Of a stretch of DNA of 64,000 nt, positions 15,660 through 25,900 are shown in pieces. How positions within the stretch are numbered: the stretch's first letter is position 1; each line of letters starts with the position of its first letter. The position numbers were made by a program, and so were the translations under genes. The stretch lies in the NCBI RefSeq assembly GCF_900142395.1, contig NZ_FRAS01000008.1, forward strand, positions 102,166-166,165. The letters are read 5' to 3'. The stretch is from Hymenobacter psychrotolerans DSM 18569 (GTDB lineage: Bacteria; Bacteroidota; Bacteroidia; Cytophagales; Hymenobacteraceae). The notes under the pieces were generated by a model that searched no databases, was not told the DNA's origin, and saw only the letters and a list, made by a program, of their open reading frames with translations.

Positions 15660-17246
15660 TTAGGGACGGTCCCACCACAGGGGCTTGCCAACGTACTCGT
15701 CGTTGGTGGTGGCGCCGGCTTCGGCAAACATGCGGGCTACCTCGTCGGGGTTGTAAAGCGTTTCGGTGGCACCCGGCAGCATCCGGCGCGGGAAGCGCAT
15801 GGCCGGATCGGGGTTGTTGGACAGGGCCGTGTTGATGCCCGTACCGGTGGGGTACTGCAGGTTCACGTACACGTCGGTGCTGAAATCATAGCGCCGCATA
15901 TCCGACCACGACTCCGGGTTCAGGAACATGGCAATGTACTTCTGCTCCATGATGGCCTTGGGCAGATTGGGGTTGGTGGGCGAAGCCAGCTGGGCTTCGG
16001 TCTGGGCTACGGCGCTGCTGTTGAGGTAGGCCGTAATCTGGGCCGGCGTGATGGCCGGGAACGTAACCGTAGGTGCCGAGAAGCTGCCGCCCGTCCCGAT
16101 TTTGGTCATGTGCGCCCGGATGCCTTCCTTATACGCCGTCAGGGCGCGGCCCTTTTGGCCGGCCTTGAAGGCGGCTTCGGCCTCAATAAACTTGAGCTCG
16201 TGGTAGGTAATCACCTCGTAGTAGCCCAGGTCACGCGCGTACCAGCTGGCGTAGAAGTCCGTGATGGTGGTGCCCGGCGTCACGTTGGTGCCGGTAGGCG
16301 TGCCCGCACCGGGCGCTGCGCCCGTGCTGGTGGTAGGAGCCATTACGCCAAAGCGCGGGTCCGTGACGCCCGGAAACGTGGTGCCGTTCAGGTACTTGAT
16401 GAAGTTCGAGGAGAAGGTAGCGCTTCCGAAGTTGGCGCGCGTCGTCCCGAAAATATTGGTGGTGTTGGCCAGCGGCGCCACCGCCGCCTGATACTGCAGC
16501 TGGGCGTCGTCGGCGCTGTTGCGGAAGCCTTTGTCTACCAGGGCCAGCACGGCGTTGGGGTCGTAGCTGCCCTTTTTGGTGAGGTGCTGCAGTTGCCGCG
16601 CTTTCAGCGAATAGGCCAGCCGCACCCACTTGCCGGGGTCGCCTTTATACAGAATGTCGCCGCTTTCGCTGGGCGTGGTGCTGTAGAAGGGCCGCTTGTT
16701 CTGGCTGGGGTCCTTGCTCATCTCCACAATGCCTTCATCCAGCAGCTGGTTGATGGTGGCATACAGCTGCTCCTGCGAGTCGTACTTGGGCTTGTAGTTC
16801 GAGCCGCCCTGGTAAGCCTCGGAATAGGGCACGTCGCCCATCATGTCGGTGAGGTGGGCCAGAATCAGGGCCTGCATGATTTTGCCGGCGCCCACGTAGT
16901 ACACCGAGCCTTCTTCCTGCGCCGCCTTCATCATGGGCGGAATGTTGCCGCCCGACTGAAAGTAGGAGTAATTGAAGGTGTTGGTGCTTTGGGCGTTAGT
17001 GAAGCGGAACTGGTCGTTGCCGCCGCTGTTTACGGTGCGGCTCACTACATATTGCGTGATGTAGGGCGTACGCAGGGCTGTAAACATCTGGGTCTGGATG
17101 CCGTTGCTGATGATGCTGGGCAGCAGAAAGTTAGGCGTCGCCTCCGACGGGTTATTCGGGTTGTCGTTCACGTCGAGAAAACTCTCGCACGATGTCAGGA
17201 CGCCGCCACCCAGCAGCAGCCCTAAGAACAGAAGGTATTTTTTCAT
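15660..17246 (-). CDS. SusD/RagB family outer-membrane lipoprotein (SusD-like_2 type)
   Basis: This 528-residue lipoprotein has signal MKKYLLFLGLLLGGGVLTSC followed by ESFLDVNDNPNNPSEA, the start typical of the SusD-like_2 group. TPR-like helices and C-terminal features such as EQKYIAMFLNPESWSDMRRY and FPRRMLPGATE are also characteristic. SusD proteins cap the partner SusC channel and bind the substrate at the cell surface. The SusC gene lies 31 bases upstream in the same operon. This subtype often goes with non-starch or peptide/glycan substrates; the substrate is not predictable here. Confidence 0.93.
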   Translation of the reverse strand: MKKYLLFLGLLLGGGVLTSCESFLDVNDNPNNPSEATPNFLLPSIISNGIQTQMFTALRTPYITQYVVSRTVNSGGNDQFRFTNAQSTNTFNYSYFQSGGNIPPMMKAAQEEGSVYYVGAGKIMQALILAHLTDMMGDVPYSEAYQGGSNYKPKYDSQEQLYATINQLLDEGIVEMSKDPSQNKRPFYSTTPSESGDILYKGDPGKWVRLAYSLKARQLQHLTKKGSYDPNAVLALVDKGFRNSADDAQLQYQAAVAPLANTTNIFGTTRANFGSATFSSNFIKYLNGTTFPGVTDPRFGVMAPTTSTGAAPGAGTPTGTNVTPGTTITDFYASWYARDLGYYEVITYHELKFIEAEAAFKAGQKGRALTAYKEGIRAHMTKIGTGGSFSAPTVTFPAITPAQITAYLNSSAVAQTEAQLASPTNPNLPKAIMEQKYIAMFLNPESWSDMRRYDFSTDVYVNLQYPTGTGINTALSNNPDPAMRFPRRMLPGATETLYNPDEVARMFAEAGATTNDEYVGKPLWWDRP

Positions 17247-17277
17247 AACAGTGTAGTCGAGAAAGAAACAATAGACC

Positions 17278-20200
17278 CTAGAAGGTCACGCGTAGGCCCA
17301 TGTCCACGCCGCGGGTAGCGGGCACGTTGCCGTAGTCGAAGCCATTGGAGCCGCCACCGCGTACTCCGGCGCCGGCTGCGGCGGTTTCGGGGTCGGCACC
17401 GCTGTAGTTGGTCAGCAATAGCAAATTGCGGCCGGTCACGTTCAGTTCCACTCCCTTCAGGAAATGCGTCCGGTCGAGCAGCGAAGCCGGCAGATTGTAG
17501 CTCAGCGTTACGTAGCGCAGGCGGGTCCAGGAAGCATCCTCAATGAATGGTGTGCCCACCCCGCCCAGAATGCTCTGGAAGTAGTTCTGGGTCAGCTCTA
17601 CCTGACGGGTATTCTGCGTGTAGGTGCCGTCGGAGTTGGTCACTACGCCATCAAACACCACCTGCTTGTACCGGTCGGCGGTGCGGGTGCCGGTGCCGGT
17701 GTTGGTAGCGTACAGGTCGTTGCCGTTAATCACCTTGCCGCCCACCCGGAAATCGAGCAGGAAACTCAGGGACACTGCCTTGTAGGTGAGCGTGTTGGTC
17801 AGCTGCGTGGTGAAGCGCGGCGCGCGGTTGCCGGCGTAGATGAACGTGGTGCCCGGAATCGGGTAGCCCGTCGTGGGGTTGATGAGCATCTTGCCGTAGT
17901 CGGGGCTGTTGGTGTCCGTTACGCGCTGGAAGTCATAGGCGCCGATGCCCGTGATGGGCCGGCCCACGAAAGCACCGCCCTGATGCACGTTCGTAATAAA
18001 TGCATCCGACTGGAACACCACCGTCAGCGGAGAAGGCAGCGACTCCGTGCGGTTGGTGTTGTGGTAGAAGTTGGCCAGAATCTCCCAGGTGAAGCCCCCG
18101 GCATTCTGGATCGGGGTACCATTCAGCGTCACTTCCTGGCCTTCGTTGGTAACGGTGCCGCCGTTGATGTACTGCAGAATAAAGCCCGTGGCCTGGCTGA
18201 CGCGGGGCGCAATCAGCTGGTCTTTGGTGCGCGAGAAATAGTAGTTGAAGTCGAGGCCCAGGCGGTTTTTGAGGAACTGCAGGTTAATGCCGGCTTCATA
18301 GGAGCGGGTGCGCTCCGGCTTCAGAATGGGGTTGGAGCCGAAGAAGTCGTTGCGGAAGCCGCCCCCGATATACGTATTGGTGGTGAGCGGCGAAAGCACG
18401 CGGTAGGGACCGGTGTCGCGGCCTACTTCCGCCACCGAAGCCCGGATCTTGCCGAAGTTCAGCAGGTTGCTCTGCGTCATGCCCAGGGTGCGCGTAAACT
18501 CGTAGCCCAGGGCCGCCGAGCCGTAGCCGAAGCCCTTGCCAAACACCTTGTTCTCATCCGGCCGCGGCAGCGTCGACGACATATCGTAGCGGCCCTGCAG
18601 CTCTACCGTCACCTGGTCGTAGAGCGACATGCTCAGGCGGGCAAAGTTGCCCACCAGCCGCCGCACCGACACCCGCTGCAGCGCGTTGCGGTTCACGGTG
18701 TTGTTGATGCTGATGAACGTGGGGTTCTGGAACACCAGGCCGGTGTAGTCCACGGCCTCGTCGCGGCTCTGCTCCAGCGTGTTGCCCAGAATCAGGGAGC
18801 CGCGGAAGTTCTCGTTGAAGGTGTGGTTGAACGAGGCCAGCGTGGTGGCCGTAATCAGCCGGTTCAGGCCCCTGGTTTCGGCAATGCCGCCGTTCTGGTT
18901 GCTGGCCTGCGAGGTGCCCACGGCCCGTACCGAAACGATGTGCGTGTTGGCCACGTCGGTGCCGATGTTGTGGCTCAGAGTCAGGAACGAAAACGGCTGG
19001 AAGCTGAGCTGCGTGTTGCCGATGAAGCGGTTGGTGCGGTCGGTCTGCGGGTTGAACTCGGCCGTCCAGTACGGGTTGTCGGCGTCGGCATCAATGCCGT
19101 TGTTGGGCGCCAGCAGGCGGCGGCGTGTGCCGTCCGCATTCAGGTAGTTGCGGGCATCGTCGTTGCGGGGCCAGTTCAGCAGGCTCAGCAGAAAGCCGCC
19201 CGACGAGCTGCCGGCCGTGGTGAGCAGGCCGGGGCCCTGCAGCGTGCGGCGTCCGCCCGAGTTGAGATACTGCGCCGAGCCCGTTACGTTCAGCTTCGGC
19301 GAAATCTGGGCGTTGCCGGACAGGCGTACCGTCGTCTTATCGTACTTGTTTTCGGGCGTTACGCCGGTCTGGTCCAGCCGCGAAGCCGACAGAAAGAACG
19401 TGGCCTTTTCCGAGCCGCCCGACATGTTCAGGAAGTTCTGATAGGTGTAGCCCTTCTTGAAAAAGTTGCCCAGGTTGTCGTACACTTCCTGGCCTTCGGC
19501 GAAGCGCGGGCCCCACGAGTTGCGCGTAGTGGCATCAAACACGCCGTTCGAGCCCTGGCCGTACTGGTTCTGGAGCTTAGGCAGGCGGTTCACCTCATCC
19601 ACCGAAAACTGCGTGCGGTAGTTGAGCGTGGTGCGGCCGGCCGTGCCTTTCTTGGTGGTGATAACCACGGCCCCGTTGGCGGCGCGCAGCCCGTAGAGTG
19701 CCGCGGCGGCCGGACCCTTCAGCACCGTCATGCTGGCAATATCCTCGGGGTTCAGGTCGCCGGCCCGGTTGGGCGAGCCCACCGAGCGGCCCAGAATACC
19801 GTTGAACTGCGAGCCCGCGCCTGGCGCCGTGCTTTCCTGAAACGACGAGTTGTCCATGATCATCCCGTCGATGATGAACAGGGGCTGGTTGTCGCCGTCG
19901 AGGGAGGTGCCGCCCCGGATAACAATGGAGGCGCCTTCGCCCGGAGCCCCGCCCGAGGAGGTGATGTTCACGCCGGCCACCTTGCCCTGCAGGGCATTCA
20001 CGATGTTGGTCTGGCGCGAGTCGATGATGTCCTTGGCCTTCACTTCCTGCACAGCCGTCACCAGGTCGCGCTTTTCCTGCGGAATGTTGTAGCCCGTAAT
20101 CACCACATCCCGCAGCGCGGTGGTGTTTTCCTTCAGGCTGATGTCGATGGTGGAATCGTCGCCGACGGTGCGCTCCTGCGTGGTGTAGCCGATGAAGCTG

Positions 20201-20418
20201 AAGGTGAGCGTGCTGCCGGGGGCAGCCTGCACCGTGTAGCGGCCGTCGGGGCCGGTGCTGGCCCCGGTAGAGGTGCCTTTCACAAGCACGGTTACGCCGG
20301 GCAGCGGCGTGCGGTCATCGGCCGTCACGGTGCCCGTGATGGTGCGCTGGGTTTGCTGCGCGTGGCCCGGCAGGGCCGCTACGCTCAGCACCGGCGCCAG
20401 CAAGTAGAGTCTGTTCAT
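17278..20418 (-). CDS. SusC/RagA family TonB-linked outer-membrane protein (first pair)
   Basis: Start ATG 20418 (MNRLYLLAPVL) gives 1046 residues with a signal peptide ending near GHAQ; the frame is open another 39 codons upstream without a better start. Residues about 22-105 form a carboxypeptidase-regulatory-like beta-sandwich (TITGTVTADDRTPLPGVTVL). The TonB-dependent plug follows, with RDLVTAVQEVKAKDI, GVNITSSGGAPGEGASIVIR and GPAAAALYGLRAANGAVVIT. The rest is a 22-strand-type barrel ending in GVDMGLRVTF, an aromatic C-terminus. It imports oligomers with SusD (15660-17246). It is transcribed away from the nagB-type gene. Confidence 0.95.
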   Translation of the reverse strand: MNRLYLLAPVLSVAALPGHAQQTQRTITGTVTADDRTPLPGVTVLVKGTSTGASTGPDGRYTVQAAPGSTLTFSFIGYTTQERTVGDDSTIDISLKENTTALRDVVITGYNIPQEKRDLVTAVQEVKAKDIIDSRQTNIVNALQGKVAGVNITSSGGAPGEGASIVIRGGTSLDGDNQPLFIIDGMIMDNSSFQESTAPGAGSQFNGILGRSVGSPNRAGDLNPEDIASMTVLKGPAAAALYGLRAANGAVVITTKKGTAGRTTLNYRTQFSVDEVNRLPKLQNQYGQGSNGVFDATTRNSWGPRFAEGQEVYDNLGNFFKKGYTYQNFLNMSGGSEKATFFLSASRLDQTGVTPENKYDKTTVRLSGNAQISPKLNVTGSAQYLNSGGRRTLQGPGLLTTAGSSSGGFLLSLLNWPRNDDARNYLNADGTRRRLLAPNNGIDADADNPYWTAEFNPQTDRTNRFIGNTQLSFQPFSFLTLSHNIGTDVANTHIVSVRAVGTSQASNQNGGIAETRGLNRLITATTLASFNHTFNENFRGSLILGNTLEQSRDEAVDYTGLVFQNPTFISINNTVNRNALQRVSVRRLVGNFARLSMSLYDQVTVELQGRYDMSSTLPRPDENKVFGKGFGYGSAALGYEFTRTLGMTQSNLLNFGKIRASVAEVGRDTGPYRVLSPLTTNTYIGGGFRNDFFGSNPILKPERTRSYEAGINLQFLKNRLGLDFNYYFSRTKDQLIAPRVSQATGFILQYINGGTVTNEGQEVTLNGTPIQNAGGFTWEILANFYHNTNRTESLPSPLTVVFQSDAFITNVHQGGAFVGRPITGIGAYDFQRVTDTNSPDYGKMLINPTTGYPIPGTTFIYAGNRAPRFTTQLTNTLTYKAVSLSFLLDFRVGGKVINGNDLYATNTGTGTRTADRYKQVVFDGVVTNSDGTYTQNTRQVELTQNYFQSILGGVGTPFIEDASWTRLRYVTLSYNLPASLLDRTHFLKGVELNVTGRNLLLLTNYSGADPETAAAGAGVRGGGSNGFDYGNVPATRGVDMGLRVTF

Positions 20419-20773
20419 GTGGTGGGAGGGAAAAGGTGAGGGGAATGGCAAAAAAGTGCGCGGCCGAAATCCGGCTGCTAATGGCAGTTGGATCTCGGCC
20501 GGGAAAACATCCGTGCCGGTAAAAAGCCGAAACAACAGAAAATGAGGGCTTTCATCCGAAAAAAGAGCGAGGAGAGAGGTAAAAACGGGCTAAGCCATCG
20601 GCTACGTGATGATTTTAGCCCGAAAATGGCAAGAAATAAGGAGATAAAGCTAAATGGGCCAGAAAGTATAGGCAACTATATATGGTATTTTATTTAGTGC
20701 TGATTATGCTTTGAATGCTCCCCGTAAAGCCGCAATTTCCCCGGGTCTCCTGTTTTCCACCTAAGCTGCTGCC
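20419..20773. other. Divergent intergenic region between SusC operon and NagB-LmbE gene
   Basis: This 355-base region should hold promoters for both sides. Visible items are a hairpin with arms CGGGCTAA (20587-20594) and TTAGCCCG (20616-20623), an AT-rich block at 20660-20705, and TATGCTTTG at 20705-20713, a near-consensus -7 element 60 bases ahead of ATG 20774. An open frame of 69 codons at 20488-20697 has no protein-like features and was not called. Confidence 0.5.
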
Positions 20774-22693
20774 ATGTCTTCCGTCATTCCGCCTGCTGCC
20801 CGCGTGCCCGTCCGCATCTTCGCCGACTCTGAAACGGCATCTATTGCCATAGCTCAGGAACTGGCCGAGTTCATTCGGCTGCGCACCCGTGAGGGCCGCC
20901 CGGCCGTGCTGGGGCTGGCCACCGGCTCGTCGCCGACACGCGTGTATGAGGAGCTGGTGCGCCTGCACCGCGAAGAAGGGCTGAGCTTTCAGAATGTCGT
21001 CACCTTCAACCTCGACGAATACTTCCCGATGGCGCCCGACTCGCTGCAGAGCTATGTGCGCTTCATGCGCGAGTACCTGTTCGACCACATTGACATCCGG
21101 CCCGAAAATGTACACATCCCCGACGGCACCGCGCCCGCCGACCAGGTAGCCGATTACTGCCGCCGCTATGAGGAGCAGATCCGGGACGCGGGCGGCATCG
21201 ACTGGCAGCTGCTGGGTATCGGGCGCACGGGCCACATCGGCTTCAACGAGCCCGGCTCCGGCGCCGCCTCCCGCACCCGCCTCATCACCCTCGACCACAT
21301 CACGCGCACCGACGCGGCCTCCGACTTCTATGGCGAAGAAAACGTGCCGCGCCGCGCCATTACGATGGGCGTGGGTACCATTCTGGAAGCCCGCCATATT
21401 GTGCTGCTGGCCTGGGGTGAGGGCAAGGCGGCCGTGGTGAAACGGATGGTGGAAGGTGAGCCGACCGACACTGTACCGGCTACTTACCTGCAGCACCACC
21501 CGGCCGTACAGGTGGTGCTGGACGAAGCCGCTGCCGCCGAGCTGAGCCCGCGCAAAACCCCGTGGCTGGCCGGCGAAACCTGCAACTGGCACGATGTGGC
21601 GCTGGTGCGCAAAGCCGTGACGTGGCTGGCCCGCCGCCTCGAAAAGCCTATTCTCAAGCTCACCGACGAAGACTACAATGAAAACGGCCTGTCGGGGCTG
21701 CTGGCCGAGTCGGGGCAGGCGTACACCATCAACATCCGGGTGTTCAATGAGCTGCAGCACACCATCACGGGGTGGCCCGGCGGCAAGCCCAACGCCGACG
21801 ACACCTACCGGCCCGAGCGGGCCGCGCCCTTTCCCAAGCGCGTGCTCATCTTCTCGCCTCACCCCGACGACGACGTTATTTCGATGGGCGGCACGCTGCT
21901 GCGGCTCGTCGACCAGGGCCATGAGGTGCACGTGGCGTACCAGACCTCCGGCAACATTGCGGTGTTTGATGACGAGGTGATTCGGTTTGCCGAGTTCGTG
22001 GCCGAGTACGATACCATGTTCCGCCTCGACGACCGGCCGGCCGAAACACTCTACCAGCGGGTAGCCGATTTTCTTCAGAACAAGCAGCCCGGCCAGGTCG
22101 ATTCGGCGGAGGTGCAGCAGATAAAGGGCCTGATTCGGCGCGGCGAGGCCAAAAGCGCCTGCCGCTACGCCGGCCTCAACCCCGACGAGCAGGCCCACTT
22201 TCAGGATTTGCCTTTCTACGAAACCGGCCGCGTGCGCAAGAAGCCGCTCGGCGACGAGGATATCCGCCTAACCATGGAGCTGCTGAACCGGATTCAGCCC
22301 CAGCAGATTTATGCCGCGGGTGACCTAAGTGACCCGCACGGAACCCACCGCGTGTGCCTGGCCGCCATTATGCAGGCCGTACAGCGCCTGAAAGCGGCCG
22401 GCACACCCTGGCTCGACGACTGCTGGGTGTGGCTCTACCGCGGGGCTTGGCAGGAATGGGACATCGACCGGATTGAAATGGCCGTGCCGCTGAGCCCCGA
22501 GGAGCTGACGCGCAAGCGCCGAGCCATCTTCAAGCACCAGTCGCAGAAGGACCGGCCGCTGTTTCCCGGCGCCGACCAGCGGGAGTTCTGGCAACGGTCT
22601 GAGGAGCGCAACCGCACCACCGCCCGCATCTACGACCAGCTGGGCCTGCCTGAGTACGAAGGGATAGAAGCCTTCGTGCGCTGGCAATTCTAG
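20774..22693 (+). CDS. nagB: NagB-type glucosamine-6-phosphate deaminase fused to a LmbE/PIG-L deacetylase domain
   Basis: The 639-residue protein joins two enzymes. Residues about 10-260 are a NagB/SugP isomerase-type deaminase (LGLATGSSPTRVYEEL, FNLDEYFPM, GHIGFNEPGS), which would turn glucosamine-6-phosphate into fructose-6-phosphate and ammonia. Residues about 355-620 are a LmbE-like zinc deacetylase (FSPHPDDDVISMGG and the C-terminal DLSDPHGTHR). This long form is known in Bacteroidota. The position equal to E. coli Asp141 in the NDGH motif is Thr (GRTGHIGFNEP), while the His and Glu partners remain. The activity may therefore differ from classic NagB. Cytoplasmic. It starts the rightward amino-sugar cluster. 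Confidence 0.88.
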   Translation: MSSVIPPAARVPVRIFADSETASIAIAQELAEFIRLRTREGRPAVLGLATGSSPTRVYEELVRLHREEGLSFQNVVTFNLDEYFPMAPDSLQSYVRFMREYLFDHIDIRPENVHIPDGTAPADQVADYCRRYEEQIRDAGGIDWQLLGIGRTGHIGFNEPGSGAASRTRLITLDHITRTDAASDFYGEENVPRRAITMGVGTILEARHIVLLAWGEGKAAVVKRMVEGEPTDTVPATYLQHHPAVQVVLDEAAAAELSPRKTPWLAGETCNWHDVALVRKAVTWLARRLEKPILKLTDEDYNENGLSGLLAESGQAYTINIRVFNELQHTITGWPGGKPNADDTYRPERAAPFPKRVLIFSPHPDDDVISMGGTLLRLVDQGHEVHVAYQTSGNIAVFDDEVIRFAEFVAEYDTMFRLDDRPAETLYQRVADFLQNKQPGQVDSAEVQQIKGLIRRGEAKSACRYAGLNPDEQAHFQDLPFYETGRVRKKPLGDEDIRLTMELLNRIQPQQIYAAGDLSDPHGTHRVCLAAIMQAVQRLKAAGTPWLDDCWVWLYRGAWQEWDIDRIEMAVPLSPEELTRKRRAIFKHQSQKDRPLFPGADQREFWQRSEERNRTTARIYDQLGLPEYEGIEAFVRWQF

Positions 22694-22727
22694 GGAAGAC
22701 AAGTAGTTCAAACCAGCCGAAACCACA

Positions 22728-22779
22728 AGCCCGTCGGGCGGGCCAGAGCACATGCTCCGGCCCACCCGACGGGCTTTTT
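22728..22779 (+). terminator. Strong rho-independent terminator
   Basis: A 17-bp stem (AGCCCGTCGGGCGGGCC against GGCCCACCCGACGGGCT, one G-T pair) is followed by TTTTT, 35 bases past the NagB-LmbE stop. It makes the fusion gene a separate transcription unit from the downstream SusC gene. Confidence 0.88.
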
Positions 22780-22912
22780 GCCGGGTAGACTGCCAGAGCC
22801 GGCGGGGGCGGGGCCATAGATGTGAACCGGTGCGCACGCTCAATAGCGTATCGGGTTTTGCCTGGCGGGAAGGGCTGCTCGAGGAAGCTGGCAGGAAGGA
22901 AACAGGTGTTGT

Positions 22913-22933
22913 ACTATTTATTGTATAAATAGT
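22913..22933. promoter_or_regulatory. AT-rich dyad (candidate operator) upstream of second SusC gene
   Basis: ACTATTTA-TTGTA-TAAATAGT is an 8-bp perfect dyad with a 5-base spacer, 53 bases before ATG 22986, in an abrupt AT-rich block. It looks like a dimeric-repressor operator or overlaps the promoter; no regulator gene is nearby. Confidence 0.4.
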
Positions 22934-22985
22934 ATATATTAACGGTGAGTTGCTTTGTTCTCCCACTCCTTTTTTCCCACACACT

Positions 22986-25900
22986 ATGCGAAACACCTAC
23001 TTGCTTATGAGGCTGGCTTTGGTTGTAAGCTGGCTCCTGGTCTGTACTCTGCCGGGCCGGCCGGCACTTGCCCAGCCCGGCGCTACCCGCCAGGCCTACA
23101 CGCTGCAGGGGCGCGTCACGGATGAGCGGGGGCAGGGCCTGCCCGGCACCACGGTGCTGCTCAGCGGCACCACGCTCGGCACGGCTACCAACACCGATGG
23201 CGCCTATACGCTGCCCGTACAGGTAGCGCCCGGCAGCTACACGCTCACGTTTTCCACCATCGGCTACCGCACCCAGACACGCCCGCTCACGCTGGCCGGC
23301 AGCCCCACCGTCACCACCGACGCCTCCCTCTCGGAAGCCCGCCAGGCCCTGGATGATGTTGTGATTATCGGCTCCACTATCAGCGTAAACAAGCGCGAGC
23401 TGGGCAATTCCATCAGTACCGTAACGGCCCGCGACCTGGAGCAGGCCGGTACCGGCGGCGCCCTCAACGCGCTGCAGGGCAAGCTGCCCGGCGCCCAGAT
23501 TGTGCAGAACTCCGGCGACCCGTCCGGCTCTATGTCGGTGCGGCTGCGCGGCATCCACTCGCTGCGGGGCTCCTCCGACCCGTTATATGTCATTGATGGT
23601 GTGATTGTGAGCAACAACAGCACCAACGTGTCGCAGCTGGCGGCCGGGCCGGATATCGGTTCGGTGAACCCCGGCCAGAACCGCCTCTCCGATATAAACC
23701 CCAACGACATTGCCAGTATCAACGTCATCAACGGCGCGGCGGCGGCGGCTCAGTATGGCTCACGGGCCAGCAACGGCGTGGTGCTCATCACGACCAAGCG
23801 GGGGCAGGCCGGCGCAGCGCGGGTATCGGCGTACAGCAGCTTCAACGTGAACGAGCTGCGCAAATCAGTGCCGGTGAACACCTACGGCAAGCAGTTCGGG
23901 TTTGCGGGCCTGCGCCTGTACACCATCGGCGCGCCCACGGCTCAGGAGCTGACCAACAACCCCGGCACCACTACCACGGGCATCACGCGGGCCGGTGCTA
24001 CGGCGCAGCTGGCCACCAACCTCGTGGACGTGCCGCGCTACAACTACTTCGATGAGATTTTCCGGACCGGCTACGGTACCGACAACGGCGTGTCTATTGC
24101 GGGCGGCGCCGAGCGGACGCAGTACCTCGTGTCGGTGGGCTACCTGAAAAACCAGGGCATCATCAAAGGCACCGATTTCACGCGCTACAACGTGCGGGCC
24201 CGGGTAGACCAGCGCCTGACTACCTGGGCGCGGGCCTCGGTGGGCGTGGCCTACAACAACAGCTTCTCCAACGAGAAAGCCAACGGCAACGTGTTCTACA
24301 GCCCCATCAACTCCATCAACATCACCAACAACATCTACGACATCACGCGGCGCGACGCCAGCGGCAACCTGCTGGCCGTGGAGCCCACCCGCGTCAACCC
24401 GCTGTCCACGATTGAGGACATGAAGTTTACGCAGCGCATCAACCGCACCATCAGCGACCTGCAGGTGAATCTGACGCCGTTCCGGGGTGTGTCGCTCGAC
24501 TACATTCTGGGCGTGGATACCTACTCGCAGGCGGGCCAGAACTACATCCGGCCCTACCCATACCAGGCCACGGCCGGCCTGCCGCTGCAGCGCTACCCCA
24601 ACGGCTTCGCGGCCAACGCCAACAACAACGTGCTGCAGCTGAACTCCGACGTGAACCTGGGCTACGAGCGGCAGTTCACCGAAAACCTGAAGCTGACGCT
24701 GCTGGCCGGCTACAGCTACCAGTACCTGCGCGGCGAGCTGGTCCGGACGCAGGGGCAGGGGCAGGCCCCGTTCATCTCCACGGTAAGCGGCTCCGCCAGC
24801 ACCACGGTGGCCTCGGCCTACGAGCTGGACCAGTTTGATCTGAGCGGGATTTTTGCGCAGGCCACGGTGGGTTTCCGCAACCTAGCCTTCCTGACCGGTG
24901 CCATCCGCCGCGACCGGTCCTCGAAGTTTTCCGATTCCGAAACCAACCAGTACTACCCCAAAGTGAGCGGCTCGCTAGTGCTTTCCGACCTGGGCTTCTG
25001 GAAAGATGCCGCGTATGCCAAAGCCTTCAACTCGCTGAAGCTGCGCGCCAGCTACGGCGAGGCCGGCGGCCTGACCGCCATTGGCTCCTACGACCGGTTC
25101 TACCAGTTTTCGCCGGCGGCTTTCCAGGGACGCGCTACGTTTCTGCCCGGGGCGCGGCTGGCCAACCCGCGGGTGCGGCCGGAGCGGGTAGCCGAGCTGG
25201 AAATAGGGGCCGACCTGGGCTTCCTGAACGACCGGATTGGGCTGGGCGTTACGTATTACGACCAGAATACCAAGGACCTGGTAGTAGACCGGCAGATTGC
25301 GCCCTCGCGCGGCGGCTCCTCGATTGTGGAAAACGTGGCCCGGCTCACCAACAAAGGCGTGGAAGTGCAGCTGAGCGCTACGCCGGTGCGAACCGCCGAT
25401 TTCAGCTGGGACTTTACGGCCATTTTCAGCCGCAACCGCAACAAGATTGTGGATCTGGTGGGCTCCTCGGCGGTGCTCATCGACAACGTGACCGGGGCGC
25501 CGGTGTACCTGATTAATGGGCAGCCGGCGGGCGTGTTCTACGGCTCGGCTTACGCCCGCAACCCCGACGGCTCTTTGCTGCTGACGCCGCAGGGCTTCCC
25601 GCAGGATGAGCGCACTACCGGCCAGAGCACCGGCGCCGTGAACTTCACGCCGGCCCGCGAGGCCAACGGCCAGCCCAGCTACGCCCAGGGCACGAGTATC
25701 GCCAACGTGGTTATCGGCAACCCCAACCCGGACTGGACCGGCTCGTTCACGACCAGCTTCACCTACAAAAAACTCTCGCTGCGGGTGCTGCTCGATGCCG
25801 TGCAGGGCGTGGACGTGTTCAATGCCGACTACCGCACCCGGCAGGGCGTGGGCCTCGGCGACCTGGCCGAGAAAGAGCTAAAGGGCGAGCTGCCGCGCGG

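Noticed and set aside
17464..20439. Very long open frame (over 990 codons) on the plus strand opposite the first SusC gene
   Set aside because: It is an antisense shadow of a GC-rich gene with strong third-position bias; the translation is low-complexity Arg/Ala/Gly/Val without domains, while the minus strand gives a complete SusC protein.
20488..20697. 69-codon frame in the SusC/NagB divergent region
   Set aside because: Very basic, no domain or signal, AT-richer promoter-like DNA, and the strand opposite also gives a frame; more likely regulatory DNA.
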